Assembly (NCBI GenBank): GCA_905221605.1
Contig: CAJNDS010000569.1
Span: forward strand, 408,514-472,513
DNA from: Symbiodinium natans
Lineage: Eukaryota; Sar; Dinophyceae; Suessiales; Symbiodiniaceae
Direction of reading: 5' to 3'
DNA length: 64,000 nt
Positions 14,130-25,507 of the stretch are shown piece after piece (within the stretch, counting starts at the first letter, position 1; each line of letters opens with the position of its first letter). The notes under the pieces are model-generated. The model worked only from the letters and a program-made list of their open reading frames with translations, made no database searches and was not told the origin of the DNA. The position numbers and the translations under genes were made by a program.

Positions 14130-16310
14130 CTGCAGGTTGTTGCAAGAGTACGTGGGGTTCTTGTGATCCCCTTGTGCGCCGTGCTGCCCGTTAGTACCCA
14201 AGTTTTCTGGAGATACAGACCCACTTTTCTGGGCACGGATGGGATTGCGGCGAGCTGTGCAGCAATCACTCTCTCGGATGACAAAAACTAAGGCTGTCTG
14301 CATGAGAAGCAGGACGAGGGACCACGGAAAAGGACGGTTTCATGACTCTGCAAGGCTGCAGCAAAATCAAACGTCGGTCATGCTATCCGACAGCAATTGC
14401 AACAGCACGCGGGAACCTTGTGAGCCTTGCACCGCCGAGAAGAAGCCCTGCTGCCCACGACCACAGTGGACCCTTCCAGAGACGAACCTGAACGCTTTGC
14501 CGAGTGCAGCTTTGATTGCGCCAGGCAATTGAGCCATGTAGGGGCGGCAATGGCTCTATGCAAGGATGGCGACAGCTCTGACTTCGTGCACGAGGTACAA
14601 CACGAGGGGGGACCACACAGAACAGGAGCACTTCACGACTCCACGAGGCTTCAACCAACCAGCATGTTGTCACACTTCCCGGGCTTGTGTAGCAATGCAG
14701 AGCCGGTTGGGATCCTGTCGCTCCTTGCGGAGTTGTGGAGGAGCACTGCCCGAAGTCCACGCGAGGCGCTTGGAGAAACATACTCGCACACCATGCGCAG
14801 AACGGGGTATCACAGAACATGAGAACTTCGTGATTCCACCAAGCTGTGACAAATCAAGCATCCATCACAGTTACCTGCAGGCAGAGGGTCTTGTTCTCCT
14901 TGCAGGCCGTGCTGCCCGAGAGCACCCAGCTCAGACACCTCTTTGCTGGGTGCGGACGGGAGTGCAGCGAGCTGGCTAGTGTGGATGCAGCAAGCATCCT
15001 AGGATGATAACAGATGAAACGGAACCTTGTTACTCTTGCGAAGCCCTATGGTGCTTCGAGAGACGGACCACTCACTGGCCCGCATTCTTCTTGAGTGGCA
15101 CTATGCTAGGATATTATTCCTAGATCAAAAAATGTGATTTTTCCGTAACTTCGTGACTGAACTAGAGGATGCACGAAAGAAGGCGAAATGCCTCCATTTT
15201 CGCTCTAGTTCGGTTCTATCTCTATAACCGAAAACAATCTATCCTTGGAATGCTTTGAGTGCTCCTTTGATTGCCCCAGGCAGTTGGGCAATGTAGGGGC
15301 AGCAACCGCTCTATACTAGGGTCGTGACAGCAGGACTGACTTCACGAGCTGCACGAGGCACAGAACGAGGAGACCACCACTTCACGACTCCACGAGGCTG
15401 CAACCAACCAATACGTTGTCAGAAGGATGAAGGCCATGATTGTAAGGCTTCACCCGGTCATGATATCCCCCACTGGCCGGGAACTTGTCGCAATGCAGAG
15501 CCGGTGGGAATCCTGTCGCTCCGTGCGGAGTTGTGGAAGAGCACTGCCCGAAGTCCTCGCGAGGCGCTTGGAGAAGTCGACCCGAACGGTATGTACAGAA
15601 CGGGGCGGATCACAGAAAATGAGAACTTCGTGATTCCACCAAGCTGTGACAAATCAAGCATCAGTCACATTATCTGCAGGCAGTTGTTGCAAGAGTACGT
15701 GGGGTTCTTGTGATCCCCTTGTGCGCCGTGCTGCCCGTTAGTACCCAAGGTGTCTGGATGGGGCACGGATGGGATTGCAGCGAGCTGACTAGCTTGGATG
15801 CAGCAAGCACTCTCGGATGACAAAAACTAAGGCTGTCTGCATGAGAAGCAGGACGCAGGACCACAGAAAAGGACGGCTTCATGACTCTGCAAGGCTGCAG
15901 CAAAATCAAACGTCGGTCATGCTATCCGACAGCAATTGCGACAGCACGCGGGAACCTTGTGAGCCTTGCACCGCCGAGAAGAAGCCCCGCTGCCCACGAC
16001 CACAGTGGACCCTTCCAGAGACGAACCTGAACGCTTTGCCGAGTGCAGCTTTGATTGCGCCAGGCAATTGAGCCATGTAGGGGCGGCAATGGCTCTATGC
16101 AAGGATGGCGACAGCTCTGACTTCGTGCACGAGGTACAACACGAGGGGGGACCACACAGAACAGGAGCACTTCACGACTCCACGAGGCTTCAACCAACCA
16201 GCATGTTGTCACACTTCCCGGGCTTGTGTAGCAATGCAGAGCCGGTTGGGATCCTGTCGCTCCTTGCGGAGTTGTGGAGGAGCACTGCCCGAAGTCCACG
16301 CGAGGCGCTT
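14130..16310. repeat. Two copies of a ~640-base block, displaced by 1,539 bases
   Basis: About 14130-14770 and 15670-16310 are near identical with a constant offset of 1,539 bases. Landmarks such as GTACGTGGGGTTCTTGTGAT, GACAAAAACTAAGGCTGTCT and GGCGGCAATGGCTCTATGCA repeat at both sites. The offset spans several monomers, so this is a segmental duplication inside the array and not a single-unit repeat. Confidence 0.85.
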
Positions 16311-17100
16311 AGAGAAGTGGAGCGGATGCGACTGCAGCGAGCTGCCTAGTGTAGATGCAGCAAGCACATAGCAAGCACTCTAGGATGATGAAAGCTGAAA
16401 CTGGCTGCTTGAGAAACAGAGCGAGGCACCACAAGAAAGGACAACTTCATTGCATCAGAAGACTGTGGCTCCTTGCAAACCTGTGGAGGAGTGCAAGCGC
16501 GGTGGCTGCAATGAATCTATGCCGCTGGGAAGGGACTGCAAGAGCCGGCTGGCATCTTCGGTTTCCTGTCCTGACGAAGAGCTGCGCTGCCGAACTCCAC
16601 GCCTTCCAAGGTTGCAGCGAATTGACGAGTGCACCGGCTACAACAGGGACTCTTGAATGATCCAAGCTGCGCCGATTTTGCATGTTGGTTCGAGACACAG
16701 AACGGATTATCGAAAAGGAGAACATCACGACTGCACAAGTCTGCCATCGATCAAAAATCCGTCATGTGATTAAGCGTGTTTTAACGCACATGCAGAACCT
16801 TGTGTCCTGGTGCCATTCGGGTGGAGCTGTGTTGCCCACGACCACACGGAGCGATTGGCGAGACAGACCTGAAGGCTTTGCCCAAACCGGCCACGATTGC
16901 TGTAACCAGTTCGATAGCGCTGCTGCAGCAACATCTCTAGGACCCTGCGATGAAGATAAATGTGCAAGCTGGTGCAGGAGGCACAGAGAACCACCAAGCA
17001 GGAAGACCTCATGAATCCAAGAGGCTGCAATCAATCACCAAATGCTCATACTCATCTGAAAGCATTCGCGTCGGTTTCAAAACTCTGTTCATGGGGTAAG

Positions 17101-18379
17101 GGCCACGAGTGGGTGAGGTGTCGCATTTCAGATGGTCCGGTATCTGTACAAGGTTTTGGCACGCTGGCTGCCATGTGTAGGACCGGCGGGTGTCGCTCTG
17201 CTGGTCAATGGCGTCGCCTTACAGGCTTTTCTGAGGGGCCGTGCTGGGGTGTCGCTTTGCAGGTGGTCGGGTCGCTTTACCGGGTTTTTGTACTTGATGT
17301 CCCGCCCTGACTAACTTACAAGAACCGGGGGCTTAGACGGCTCCTCTTTAATATTTGCAGGAAGGAACACTGATCTTCTCACGTTGCTTGTGCTGCGGAG
17401 GAGGGGTGGCTTGAGAGACAAATCACAAGACTTGCGGAAGCTGGGCAGACTTCGCACGCCGGTTGCGTAAGGCACAGAAGGGCGTGCACGAAGCAGAACC
17501 CTTCAAACACATTGACTATGCTTTCGTCTTAACCACACCTCGCTGCCAGCGATGCAGCAATCATTCTGGCCAGAAAAGAAAGAAAGGTTCAAAAGGTTCA
17601 GCATGACCCACTTGGTTGGACACAACATGTGGACAATGTCTGCAGGGCACCGGCACGCGCCCATGTGGGGCCCGAAGGAACATGACCTCTTTAGCAACGG
17701 TTGGAGGGATATTACTGATATTCCCACACATGAATACCCATCTTCCTTCAACATGTAGAGCCAGACAGCACATGCCCACAGCGCAATCATGATTTCGTAT
17801 CCGGTTGCTGGGCAACTACGGTGAGGCTTTGGGAACTACAAACTTCATGCCACTGAAACCCACTGCGAAAGAACTGTATCAAGAGTGTCAATCCCGTATT
17901 GAACCCTCATTAACCCCTTGAACCCCGTTTTCAAACCCCTATGAACCACTTCCAGCGAGTGGCATTCGACTCTCCCCTTTATTGTCCTATGAATAGCCGC
18001 CTTTGGGGATGGACTCAATGGGCTATTTTCCATAACAGGCGGGCCGCCTTACTGTGAAAGAAAACCCTTACTGGCTTGCTTCGGCTGCCTTCGTCCTCTC
18101 ATTTTGTATTCAAGGCCGGTGATCATATTGCGGCGATTTCATGCACAATGTCGTTCAAAAGCCCAAAAACATCACTACTCTATCACCTACCCTCAACCGT
18201 GATACGTGATGAGAGGAAAGAAGTAAAAACTCCGTTGAGATTGTTTTACTATCTGTTCGTATCTTGCCGCCTTTCATAAACATGGCCAAGCCTAAGAAGT
18301 AGAAGTGAAGTTCACACGCATTCTCCGGCTCTCGACATGCAGCACATGCATTCGCGAAACCCTGCAAGCCAGTAGCGAA
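17101..18379. other. No recognisable gene
   Basis: The anchor of the degenerate array no longer appears after about 17010. Base composition becomes more AT-rich toward 18 kb. Short open frames are present on both strands but none carries a recognisable domain. Confidence 0.5.
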
Positions 18380-18770
18380 GTGCCTTTAGCAAGATATTTC
18401 TTAAATATTCCTATCCCAATAACTGTAACTCGCAGCAGAAAAAACATGCAAAAACAAAATCCGAGCAAGATCTTCCGAACATACTACACAATGTAGCTTT
18501 CGGGCATCCGCTACAAGCCCATGCAAAAATTAATTTCGCACCTGTTTATTGCACAAGAACTTGCCTAGAGCTTGCAGCTAAATCGATAACAGATCTCGGG
18601 ACGATTCAGAATATGCAACGAGAATAACATATCTCCATATCATGGCTTTCATGTCTGAACAGCTTGACCAATTCTTTTGGCGCCTTTGCGGTTTCGAGGT
18701 CCCGGCAGCGGGGCTTCTGGCTGGCACGAATAGCTTTAAGGTCTTGGCCTCTCGAAGTTGTGCCTTCGAG
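18380..18770. repeat. Second copy of the block at about 4370-4770
   Basis: The stretch shares CATCCGCTACAAGCCCATGC, a CTTGCAGCTAAATCGA segment, GATTCAGAATATGCAA and TCTCCATATCAT with the earlier block, in the same order and orientation, with many scattered differences. The minus strand again gives a short frame with ELVKLFRHE and a Met-Glu shortly after. Together the two copies bracket the degenerate array. Confidence 0.8.
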
Positions 18771-19621
18771 CATCCTCTAACCCTCTACGTTCCATGATAC
18801 AAGCCGATCATCGCTAACGTTGTCCAGCCCTGCAGCCTGCCCCTGCGTGATACGCGATACCCTCATTCCACACTGTACTCAGTTTAGAAACCAGTTCAGC
18901 ATGACTCGAACTCGTCGTGGGTGTACAATGTGCATGCCATACTTTCGTTTTAGGCTCCACGCGAAACATGGCATGGCTCGCGCCCGCGCGGCCTCCCCGC
19001 CCACAACATCGGCTTTTTACGGCAACAGTTGGCAAGGCCAGGTTCTCACGGCGTAAACGTCAAGGCGCGCCTAATGGCCGTGCCACGTTCCCAGACCTGA
19101 CAAATACGAGAGTCTTCTGGCACAAGAATCAGTGCAAGGAGGACCCCCCCCCCCCTTGTGAGCAACAAAGCCGCACTCTTTCGTGTGCCGAGGGATGTGG
19201 TCTGCTGTCTGCTGCAAAAGACAAGAACATGCAGGCGTTGTTCTCTTGTGCATAAGCCTGACGCCCTGCAACATCCGGCAACATGCATCAGTACTCGCCT
19301 TCCGTTTGTTCTTGGGTTTTGTTTTCGTTCTTTTTGGCCTTCTTGCACCTCGATGTTTTGACATGCTGAAGGTTGCGGTGGCTCTCGGAAGAGGCAAGGC
19401 AGCAGTCCTGGCGCCGCTGGCGCTGAGGCTTGCTGACGATTGCTGAATCTACACTTCAATGGCTCTGCAGCACCTCATGCCGACACGCAGGCCCTGGTGC
19501 AACTGACGCTAGGCTGAGGCCGAACATCTCCTCAAGTACCGCCTTCGCGCATCCAACCCCCGCACGTGCTGCTGAGACGGGGGTCCCAACTCGAGGTGCC
19601 TACTTCGCGCAGTTCATACTT

Positions 19622-19812
19622 GAAACATCATAAACATCTCTCACGTCCACGGACCTTGACTTCAATCCTCGGAGTTTTTGCGGCGACTCTGTACAAAAGC
19701 CCGCTCGGGGCTTGTCTCAATATGCAGTGGCCTCAGACAAATTGCTCCGTGAAGCAAAAAGCATCCTTCATACTCGACTTCTCTTTGAACACTGACGGAG
19801 ACCCACAGCTTT
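19622..19812. repeat. Diverged copy of the profilin-array downstream segment
   Basis: This stretch aligns by eye with 1043-1210 and its tandem copies. Shared pieces are CATCATAAACATCTCTCA, GAGTTTTTGCGGCGACTCTG and TCGACTTCTCTTTGAA, in the same order and spacing. It is more diverged than the three array copies are from each other. No profilin exon is present nearby, so only the downstream segment was copied or retained. Confidence 0.8.
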
Positions 19813-20013
19813 GAGACGTCTCTCAGTCTCTCGCTGTACATAGCTCCACTAAGCCCGACTTGAGGCAGGCTTTGTGCCCGAAGTAGCTGGAGAAGGCCGC
19901 GGGATAAGCAAAATTAACTAAACAAGTACTAAACTTACTAAACACTTGTGAAGAAGGACGCTCCGCATCGTGGCGCGCATCCCTCACCAACAAGATCAAA
20001 GGCTCGGACAAGC

Positions 20014-22020
20014 TCAGACTGGCGTGATCTCCGTCCACCGGCTTCGGCACACGAAGCACTGTCCCAGCTGAGGGCTGTTCTCGAGCTCAGGGTTCCTTTG
20101 AAGCCGTCGGCGGACATCTTGGAAGCAATCCCCACACATCACTCGGTGGTTGCAGGGTCGGAAGGCATAGCTGGCCTCCTCCGAAAGGCACAGCGCGCAC
20201 ATCTCCGCATCGGTGCCGGCGAAGGCGCTGGCCTCAGTGCCGCCATGTGGCTCTGTAACATCGGACTCGGCAGGCTCGGGCAGATGTCGGAGACTCTCCT
20301 CGTCATCCCTCCTGGCCGACATTGTGATGAAGCTCCGGAAGCCGTCCAAGTAGCAGAGTCGGACGCGCTGGCGCAAGCCTGGGTCCTCTGCTAAGGCCTG
20401 GTAGCCGGAGTGGCAAGTGGCACGCCAGCACCAGAGCTCCACCCTCCATCCGCACTCAGCCACGTATCTCACCAGGTCCACGTGCCTGCCATCGCCGGTG
20501 CAAACTGCGAGAACATGCTCATGGCGACTGGCCCGCTCCCTCTCCAAGTCCTGCAAGAGGGCCATGACGTTGTCTGCCAAGGAGGACTCCAACTCCAGCT
20601 CGAAGCCGCAGAGGCTGTAGAACCACCAAATGGGATGATTGGTCCGCGTCTGGTGGTCGACGACTGCTTGATCTCCGAGCTGCCGGACCCCGGCCACAAC
20701 GTCGGTAAAGCGCGAGATGTGGAGCCTGCGGCTTGCGTCCCGGCCCTGCGGAAGGACCTGAGCCCCCAAGGACGTGTTGAGGTTGTCGACGAAGACGTGC
20801 ACCGTCTGCTGCGCCTCCTGCCAAAAGACACAGCAGCGTATCATAGTGTGTCACTCGCAGTCATAGCATGATGTAGACAGTCACGACATGCGCGAGACAT
20901 GTCTTGACAGGTCCCTGTTTCGTCATGTGTCGTTATCTTTCCCTATGTTTCGTCATGTTTCGTCATGTTTCGTCTCCTGGTCCAGCTGCCGCTCGGCCCG
21001 GGCAGGACTCCTGATCTTCAAACCCTGCTGCACCGCAAGTTTCAAACACGAGACACGCCTGAACAAAAGATGGAGCACTACGGAGTCATCACGGTCAGAA
21101 TATGTACACTACCAAATTTGCCCAAGCTTCCGGTGATGGTTCCGGAAGGAGACCAGATGCAACGCAAGCGGCTCGCGTGCTTGCTCCACAGCCTGGCGAT
21201 CTCGCAGTTGCACAGGATGGTGGCGGGGAAGGGGGAGGAAGGAGCTCGGAGCCCTCGCTTCAACACTCCGCTGCCTCCGGCACTCCCACCATCTCCAGGA
21301 CGGCGTCACCGCCATCGTCGTCGTAGATGTTGATCTCAAGGCAAGATATATGTATATATGTGTATATATATATGGGCACCACGGGATTAGTCTACATCTG
21401 GCATCTTGCACAAGCGCATCTCACACGAAACCTCAAAAGTGACTCGCATGGGTTACCCGGCTACCATGGACCGCAGCATGCTGGGGCGAGCCCGGCGTGC
21501 CTGAACGCCCAAATCCCTCGTCAGGAGGTCCCGGACGCGGTCCTCCGGCCCGATCACGCGCCGAACCAAGTTCCGGTGGATCGGGATCTGCTCCTCGTCT
21601 GTCGAGTTTACTTTGAAAGGCAGACGTGGGAGCGAAGAGCCCAGGATCACACAACATGTCACAGCCCCAAAGTTGTTTTTCACCGCGCCATGCTTCCGTC
21701 ATCTCCTGCCTGCGCGAGGCTGCCTGAGCAAGCTCCATGTAGACCTCCTCGCACATCTCCATCTGCCAATCCTCTGTCACTCGGACGGGACGGCTGCATA
21801 CAAGCTCCAAGCCACGGTCTCCGAGGCGGAACTCCCAAAACTCATCGAGGACGCGTTGCTCTCGCGCTAGCGGCCTCAGGTGGTAGAGCAGGCCACCCTC
21901 AAGCAGCCTTCGCGTAGCTTGGTCAACCTCGACGACACATGCTACGTGTCCATCTCGAGACCTCCCACGCACCCCACGGGAGGGCTGGGAGGAAATGGGC
22001 CGTTCTCGCATGTCTGCCAT
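20014..22020 (-). CDS. KH-NYN-RING protein (five exons, 455 residues)
   Basis: Exons 21684-22020, 21501-21610, 21265-21334, 21154-21200 and 20014-20817 join in phase from ATG to stop. Donors are GT, GC, GT and GT, and all acceptors are AG. Residues ~120-187 form a KH RNA-binding domain split over four exons; its GXXG loop is degenerate (GPED). Residues ~190-340 look like a NYN/LabA-type PIN nuclease: HVFVDNLN with Asp199, an ADNVMALLQDL helix and a TGDGRH motif that keeps one of the usual acidic residues. Residues 395-445 are a C3HC4 RING (CALC, CNH, CGDC, CFVC), implying E3 ubiquitin ligase activity. It recalls vertebrate KHNYN (KH plus NYN), with a RING added. The least certain join is the last one, which links KH to NYN across 336 bases. 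Separate KH and NYN-RING genes are the alternative. Confidence 0.6.
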
Positions 22021-22167
22021 GGTTTTGAGCCACTTTGGCTGTCAAACCCCCGAGTGCTCAGATCTCGGCCGCTGCACAACCGGCATCTCCGTTCGTGCTA
22101 TTCCTGTTTTCAATTTGAATCCCAATTCCACACAATTTCAGTTTCAATTTCAGTAAGATTCCAACAA

Positions 22168-22478
22168 ATATTCGCCTCGGCTTCCTGCCGAGAAGCGTTT
22201 GGAACAAGCAAACACGGGGATCCGCTCTCCTTCCCCCTAACCCAACCCTTCCCCCGCACGCCAAATTTTGTGACACAACCCCCCCCCCCCACCCGCCCTG
22301 GACCCCGAGCTGCAAACCGATGCCGTGGGGGGTCCTGTCAGCGGCTACTATAGAGGGGGCGCTCCATTGGTCCCTTCCTTGGGATTCGACCCCTTTTTTT
22401 GAGGCCTTTCCCAGAAACCCTGCCGGCCCTGGGAACCCTGCCGGCCCAGCTGCCGAGGCGGCGCGCGCAAGCGTTTAC
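22168..22478 (+). mobile_element. Dispersed non-autonomous element, copy A
   Basis: This is one of three copies (also at 35837 and 45390) sharing a left end, TTCGCCTCGGCTTCCTGCCG, that can form a small hairpin, and a right end reading GCCGAGGCGGCGCGCGC then AAGCGTTTAC. CGCCTCGGC near the left end and GCCGAGGCG near the right end are inverted repeats. A pyrimidine/C-rich middle varies in length. It has no coding capacity. On the minus strand it begins GTAAACGC, which resembles a splice donor. Confidence 0.7.
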
Positions 22479-23091
22479 ACTTGGTCCATTCGGGAGGCAT
22501 GTAGCATCGCCAACTGCGCCCTTTGACTCGCCAGTGCAGCATTGGCAGCATTGACTCCAAGTTATGTCCTTTTGCCTTCGTTGGAAGTCTGAGGGTGAGG
22601 GTGCGAAGCGGTACGACACAAAAAGATGAGGCTCTTGATTCTCAGCACTTGCGGCTTCCGAAGACTGGCTTGGGTGACACATCACTGGCAGTGCGCGCAC
22701 GGTAGGTCCGAAATGCCCGCCTAGGCTGTGCACATGTGTGTAGAATTCTGTGAATCGGCTGGGCGATTTCCAGTCTTGGCTCAGCTCTAAGCTTCCGGCA
22801 GCTTCTTGTGGTGGTGGCTCACTCCCGTCCTACAACTGGGTTTCACAGTTGAATAAAAGAGAAAGGAGTCCGGAATACAAGAATGCGCAGGCTGCCTTTC
22901 TGCAAGGATCCTGCCACTGAGCTATCTCGCAAGTCATCACTCGCCAAGCTCGGCACTGCCGCATTCGGATGCACTAGACAGGCGCGGCGAGCCAGGCACT
23001 GGCCTGCCCTGTTATTCTGCACACTGTACACAACTAAAGCAACAGGAAAGCAGGTCCACCACAACAAGTCAAAATCTGCACAGGCTATCGG
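22479..23091. other. Intergenic, no recognisable gene
   Basis: This lies between the KH-NYN-RING gene and the DUF3825-like gene. No conserved frame or motif is apparent. A GAATAAA sequence near 22850 is on the strand opposite to the genes and is not taken as a signal. Confidence 0.4.
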
Positions 23092-24518
23092 CTATGCCCG
23101 CCGGAGCCAGTGGCCGCTGAAAGGGTTGATGACCAGGGCGTTGAGCCACGCGGCCTGGAGGGGCAGCACCGTGATGGCGTTGTAGAACCTCCGTCCGGTC
23201 TGGCTCCGCTGGGGCACGAGGACGAGGGCCACATGGGCGTCGTCTGAGCCTGGCTCTGCCAAGCTGAGAGGAAGCAGCCAGTTGATGGAGCCGCCCTGCG
23301 TGCTGTTCCGGTCAGTGAAGTACTGGGGCACTGCCACGTGCGGGGAGATCCGTGCTCTCCTAATGGCCCACTGGATGCGCTGGTTGATGTCCGCCGCGCT
23401 GAGATAGGCAAAGCCCGCTGGGATGCGGGCCGCCCGGGCCTCGTTCTGGATGGTGTGCGCCGCGACGCCTGTGTTGTTGACATGGGCCGTTGGGTCGAAG
23501 GTCATGTCCTCCAGCGGGGTCCCCTCGAAGCAGCAAGGAGGCCTGGGGCAGCCGTCCTCCTCCAGCGTGCAGATGGCGCCGAGAATCCGCGCTGGGGCGA
23601 GGAGCTGGCGGGCGCTTTGCTGCACCATGTACTGCATCCTGATCTGGTTGGCCAGGTCTGCAGAGGGGAAGACGTGGTGCACCAGGAGTGCACTCAGGCT
23701 AGGCTCCACGCGGTCCCGGAGATCTGGTACCAGCACAAGCAGCAGGCAGGACTCGGGATCCAGATGCACGGTCATCAGAGAGTTGACTAGGATCAGGAAC
23801 ACCTCCTGCGATGCTCCCTCCTTCAGGGGATGCGGAATCACTTTACGTGATTTGTTCTTCTTCCTTTTCTTAAGGTTCGGACGCTCCAAGCACTGGCTCA
23901 CAACGTTTCATGCCGCTGAGTCGTGCCTTTTATTGTCTTTTTGCAGCATGTTCGTTCGGTACTACAAAACTTGTTGCTGATCCTAGCACGATGAGATCCT
24001 GTCATGTCGCAGTATGTTCACGAAAACAGCACCCCTTCCTCCAGCCCGAACCACGTGAGGGTAGGGGACCTCGTCGACTCGGCATCCGACTCCCGAACGT
24101 GTCTGTCGATGCGGTGGTAGAGGCTGTGGCGGAGGAAGTTCTCCAAGGCCCTGGCATCAGCGATGGGGAAGTTGGTGAGGTGCGGCGGTGCGAGCTGCTG
24201 GAAGCGGCGCAGGACATAATCCCCGAAGCGGATCTCCGGGCCGAAGCTCAAGCCCTGGAGGCGGCTCGTGTGCCACCGCGGCAGGCCTGGGAGCTGGCTC
24301 CAGGCTCGCACCAGTCGTGGAGGCTCCTGGAGCTCCCCCTGGAGCTCCCCCTGGAGCTCCCCCTGGAGCGCCTCTGGGAGCTCCTCTGGGAGCTCTTCCG
24401 GAAACTCGCCATCCAAAACCTCGAAGCTGCTCTCGTCCTCATCCTCCTCGTCCTCGTCCTGGTCGTCGGACGAGGAGCTGGAGGCGGGCTGGACCGAGCG
24501 CGAAACCTCCTCAGGTGT
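23092..24518 (-). CDS. DUF3825-like protein, two exons visible, 5' end missing
   Basis: The upstream exon (about 24020-24518) opens after an AG acceptor and encodes an acidic Ser/Asp/Glu tract, a short imperfect EL(P/Q)E repeat and a helical segment. The downstream exon ends at 23092. Its C-terminal half has an NNTGV segment, then AVPQYF, INWLLPLSL, a paired strand ending VALVLVP, an aliphatic AWLNAL helix and a final HWL. That order matches what I recall of DUF3825, a domain found beside RNA-binding or CCCH modules in bacteria and eukaryotes. Function is unknown. The intron between the exons lies at about 23820-24020, but neither splice site is decided. No start codon is visible, so upstream exons are missing. 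Confidence 0.55.
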
Positions 24519-25256
24519 CTAGCACATGACAAAGGCACAGCAACTTCATGAACGTCGTAAGCCCACGAAGTGCTTCAGACTGCCGAGGTCTCGGCCTGGA
24601 CCGCTTGATGGTTGCTTGATGGCGGGCTTGACGGTGTGCTCTGCGAGCTGGCCTCAGGAAAGGGCCGCGACATAATCCGGGCACCTGTTTGATTAATACC
24701 CCCACATTTAAAGATTTTTGTTCGCCGAGAAGCCCGCCGGGAGACTACTTTCCATTACGGCGGATTTCGTATGGGCCAATACTACCATATTTAAAGAAAA
24801 TGTTTTGGGGGGGTTCCAAAAACTGTCGGCAGGCTTCTTGTTTTGCTTGCTGAGCTGCGAAGCTACAGCACCTCAGGGATCTGCGGCCTATTGTTTTTCA
24901 TAGAATCAATACAGGGCCATGGTCTTACTGTTGCGGAACCCTGCCTTTCTTATTGTGGTGGGGGGGGGGGCCCCCAATTAAACAGGTGCTCGGAATACTG
25001 CCGACATCTAGGACTGCAAGTGATGTCAGGGTTTCTCAGAGTAGGGATGTGTCCGATAAACATACTTTTCGGAGCAATCGCGCATGCCTCAACACACTTC
25101 CCAACCAACCGTTCTGCTACCGTTAGACGAGCTGCCGAAGTCAATGCCACTTGCGAAGGTTGGAGTTGCATCTGCGGCTCGGCTGCCAAAACTGCAGTCG
25201 GCGCAGAGCTGGCCTGCAAAAGGGTGAGCATCGTCCTACACGAGTCAGTCGACACC
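24519..25256. other. Upstream of the DUF3825-like gene; no exon resolved
   Basis: The missing 5' exons of the DUF3825-like gene may be here, but no frame is convincing. A G-run at about 24959-24971 interrupts the sequence. Confidence 0.35.
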
Positions 25257-25507
25257 TCAAGAAGCCGCCTCATGATACATCCTGGCCTGCACTCGCAGAT
25301 TGTGCCCCGAGACATATGCCATGGCCCCGCCCACGGCAACCTCATACTCGTCGTCCCCCAAGCTCCTCACCACAAGGCACGTGTCGGAGCCCAGATCGTC
25401 GGCAATCTGTGGGTCGACAATCGCCGCCACAGAGCCCAGCACCTGGGTCTGCCGGCACAGCTTCGAGATGCTTACGAGGAGCTGAAAAGCCGACCCGAAA
25501 CTCGAAA
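25257..25507 (-). CDS. Isolated exon with a possible small beta-barrel domain
   Basis: A frame beginning after an AG near 25507 encodes a helical SISKLCRQTQVLGSVAAIVD segment. It then reads CLVVRSLGDDEYEVAVGG and ends AYVSGHNLRVQ. The alternation of hydrophobic residues and the short loops suggest a Tudor- or SH3-like barrel, but no family is recognised. A GC donor after the final Gln (CAG, then GC) is plausible, so the true exon may stop before the in-frame stop at 25257. Neighbouring exons were not identified. Confidence 0.35.

Larger units (their letters stand above)
6500..17100. repeat. Degenerate tandem repeat array, about 26 anchors, non-coding
   Basis: A short anchor related to CTTCACGACTCCACAAGGCT recurs at roughly 6918, 7538, 8271, 8818, 9408, 9672, 9962, 10228, 10568, 10845, 11665, 11991, 12233, 13009, 13622, 13818, 14337, 14630, 14826, 15382, 15628, 15878, 16169, 16445, 16726 and 17008. 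It is usually preceded by a CACGAGG(C/A)AC-like and ACAGAACAGGAG-like segment. It is followed by CAACCAAT, TCAGTCACATT, a segment like CCTTGCGGAG, and GTGCTGCCGAAGTCCAC. Spacing ranges from about 195 to 820 bases. All recognised copies have the same orientation. Open frames in the block are short, interrupted and not conserved between copies, so I read it as an old satellite or amplified non-coding unit rather than genes. Confidence 0.8.

Noticed and set aside
6500-17100. Regular repeats resembling a CRISPR array or many short genes
   Set aside because: Anchors are imperfect, spacing is irregular, spacers are themselves related to one another, and the host context is eukaryotic; frames are not conserved between units.
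22058-22353. Gly-rich open frames over element copy A
   Set aside because: The same pseudo-protein recurs at the other element copies with shifted frames, so it reflects the repeat and not a gene.
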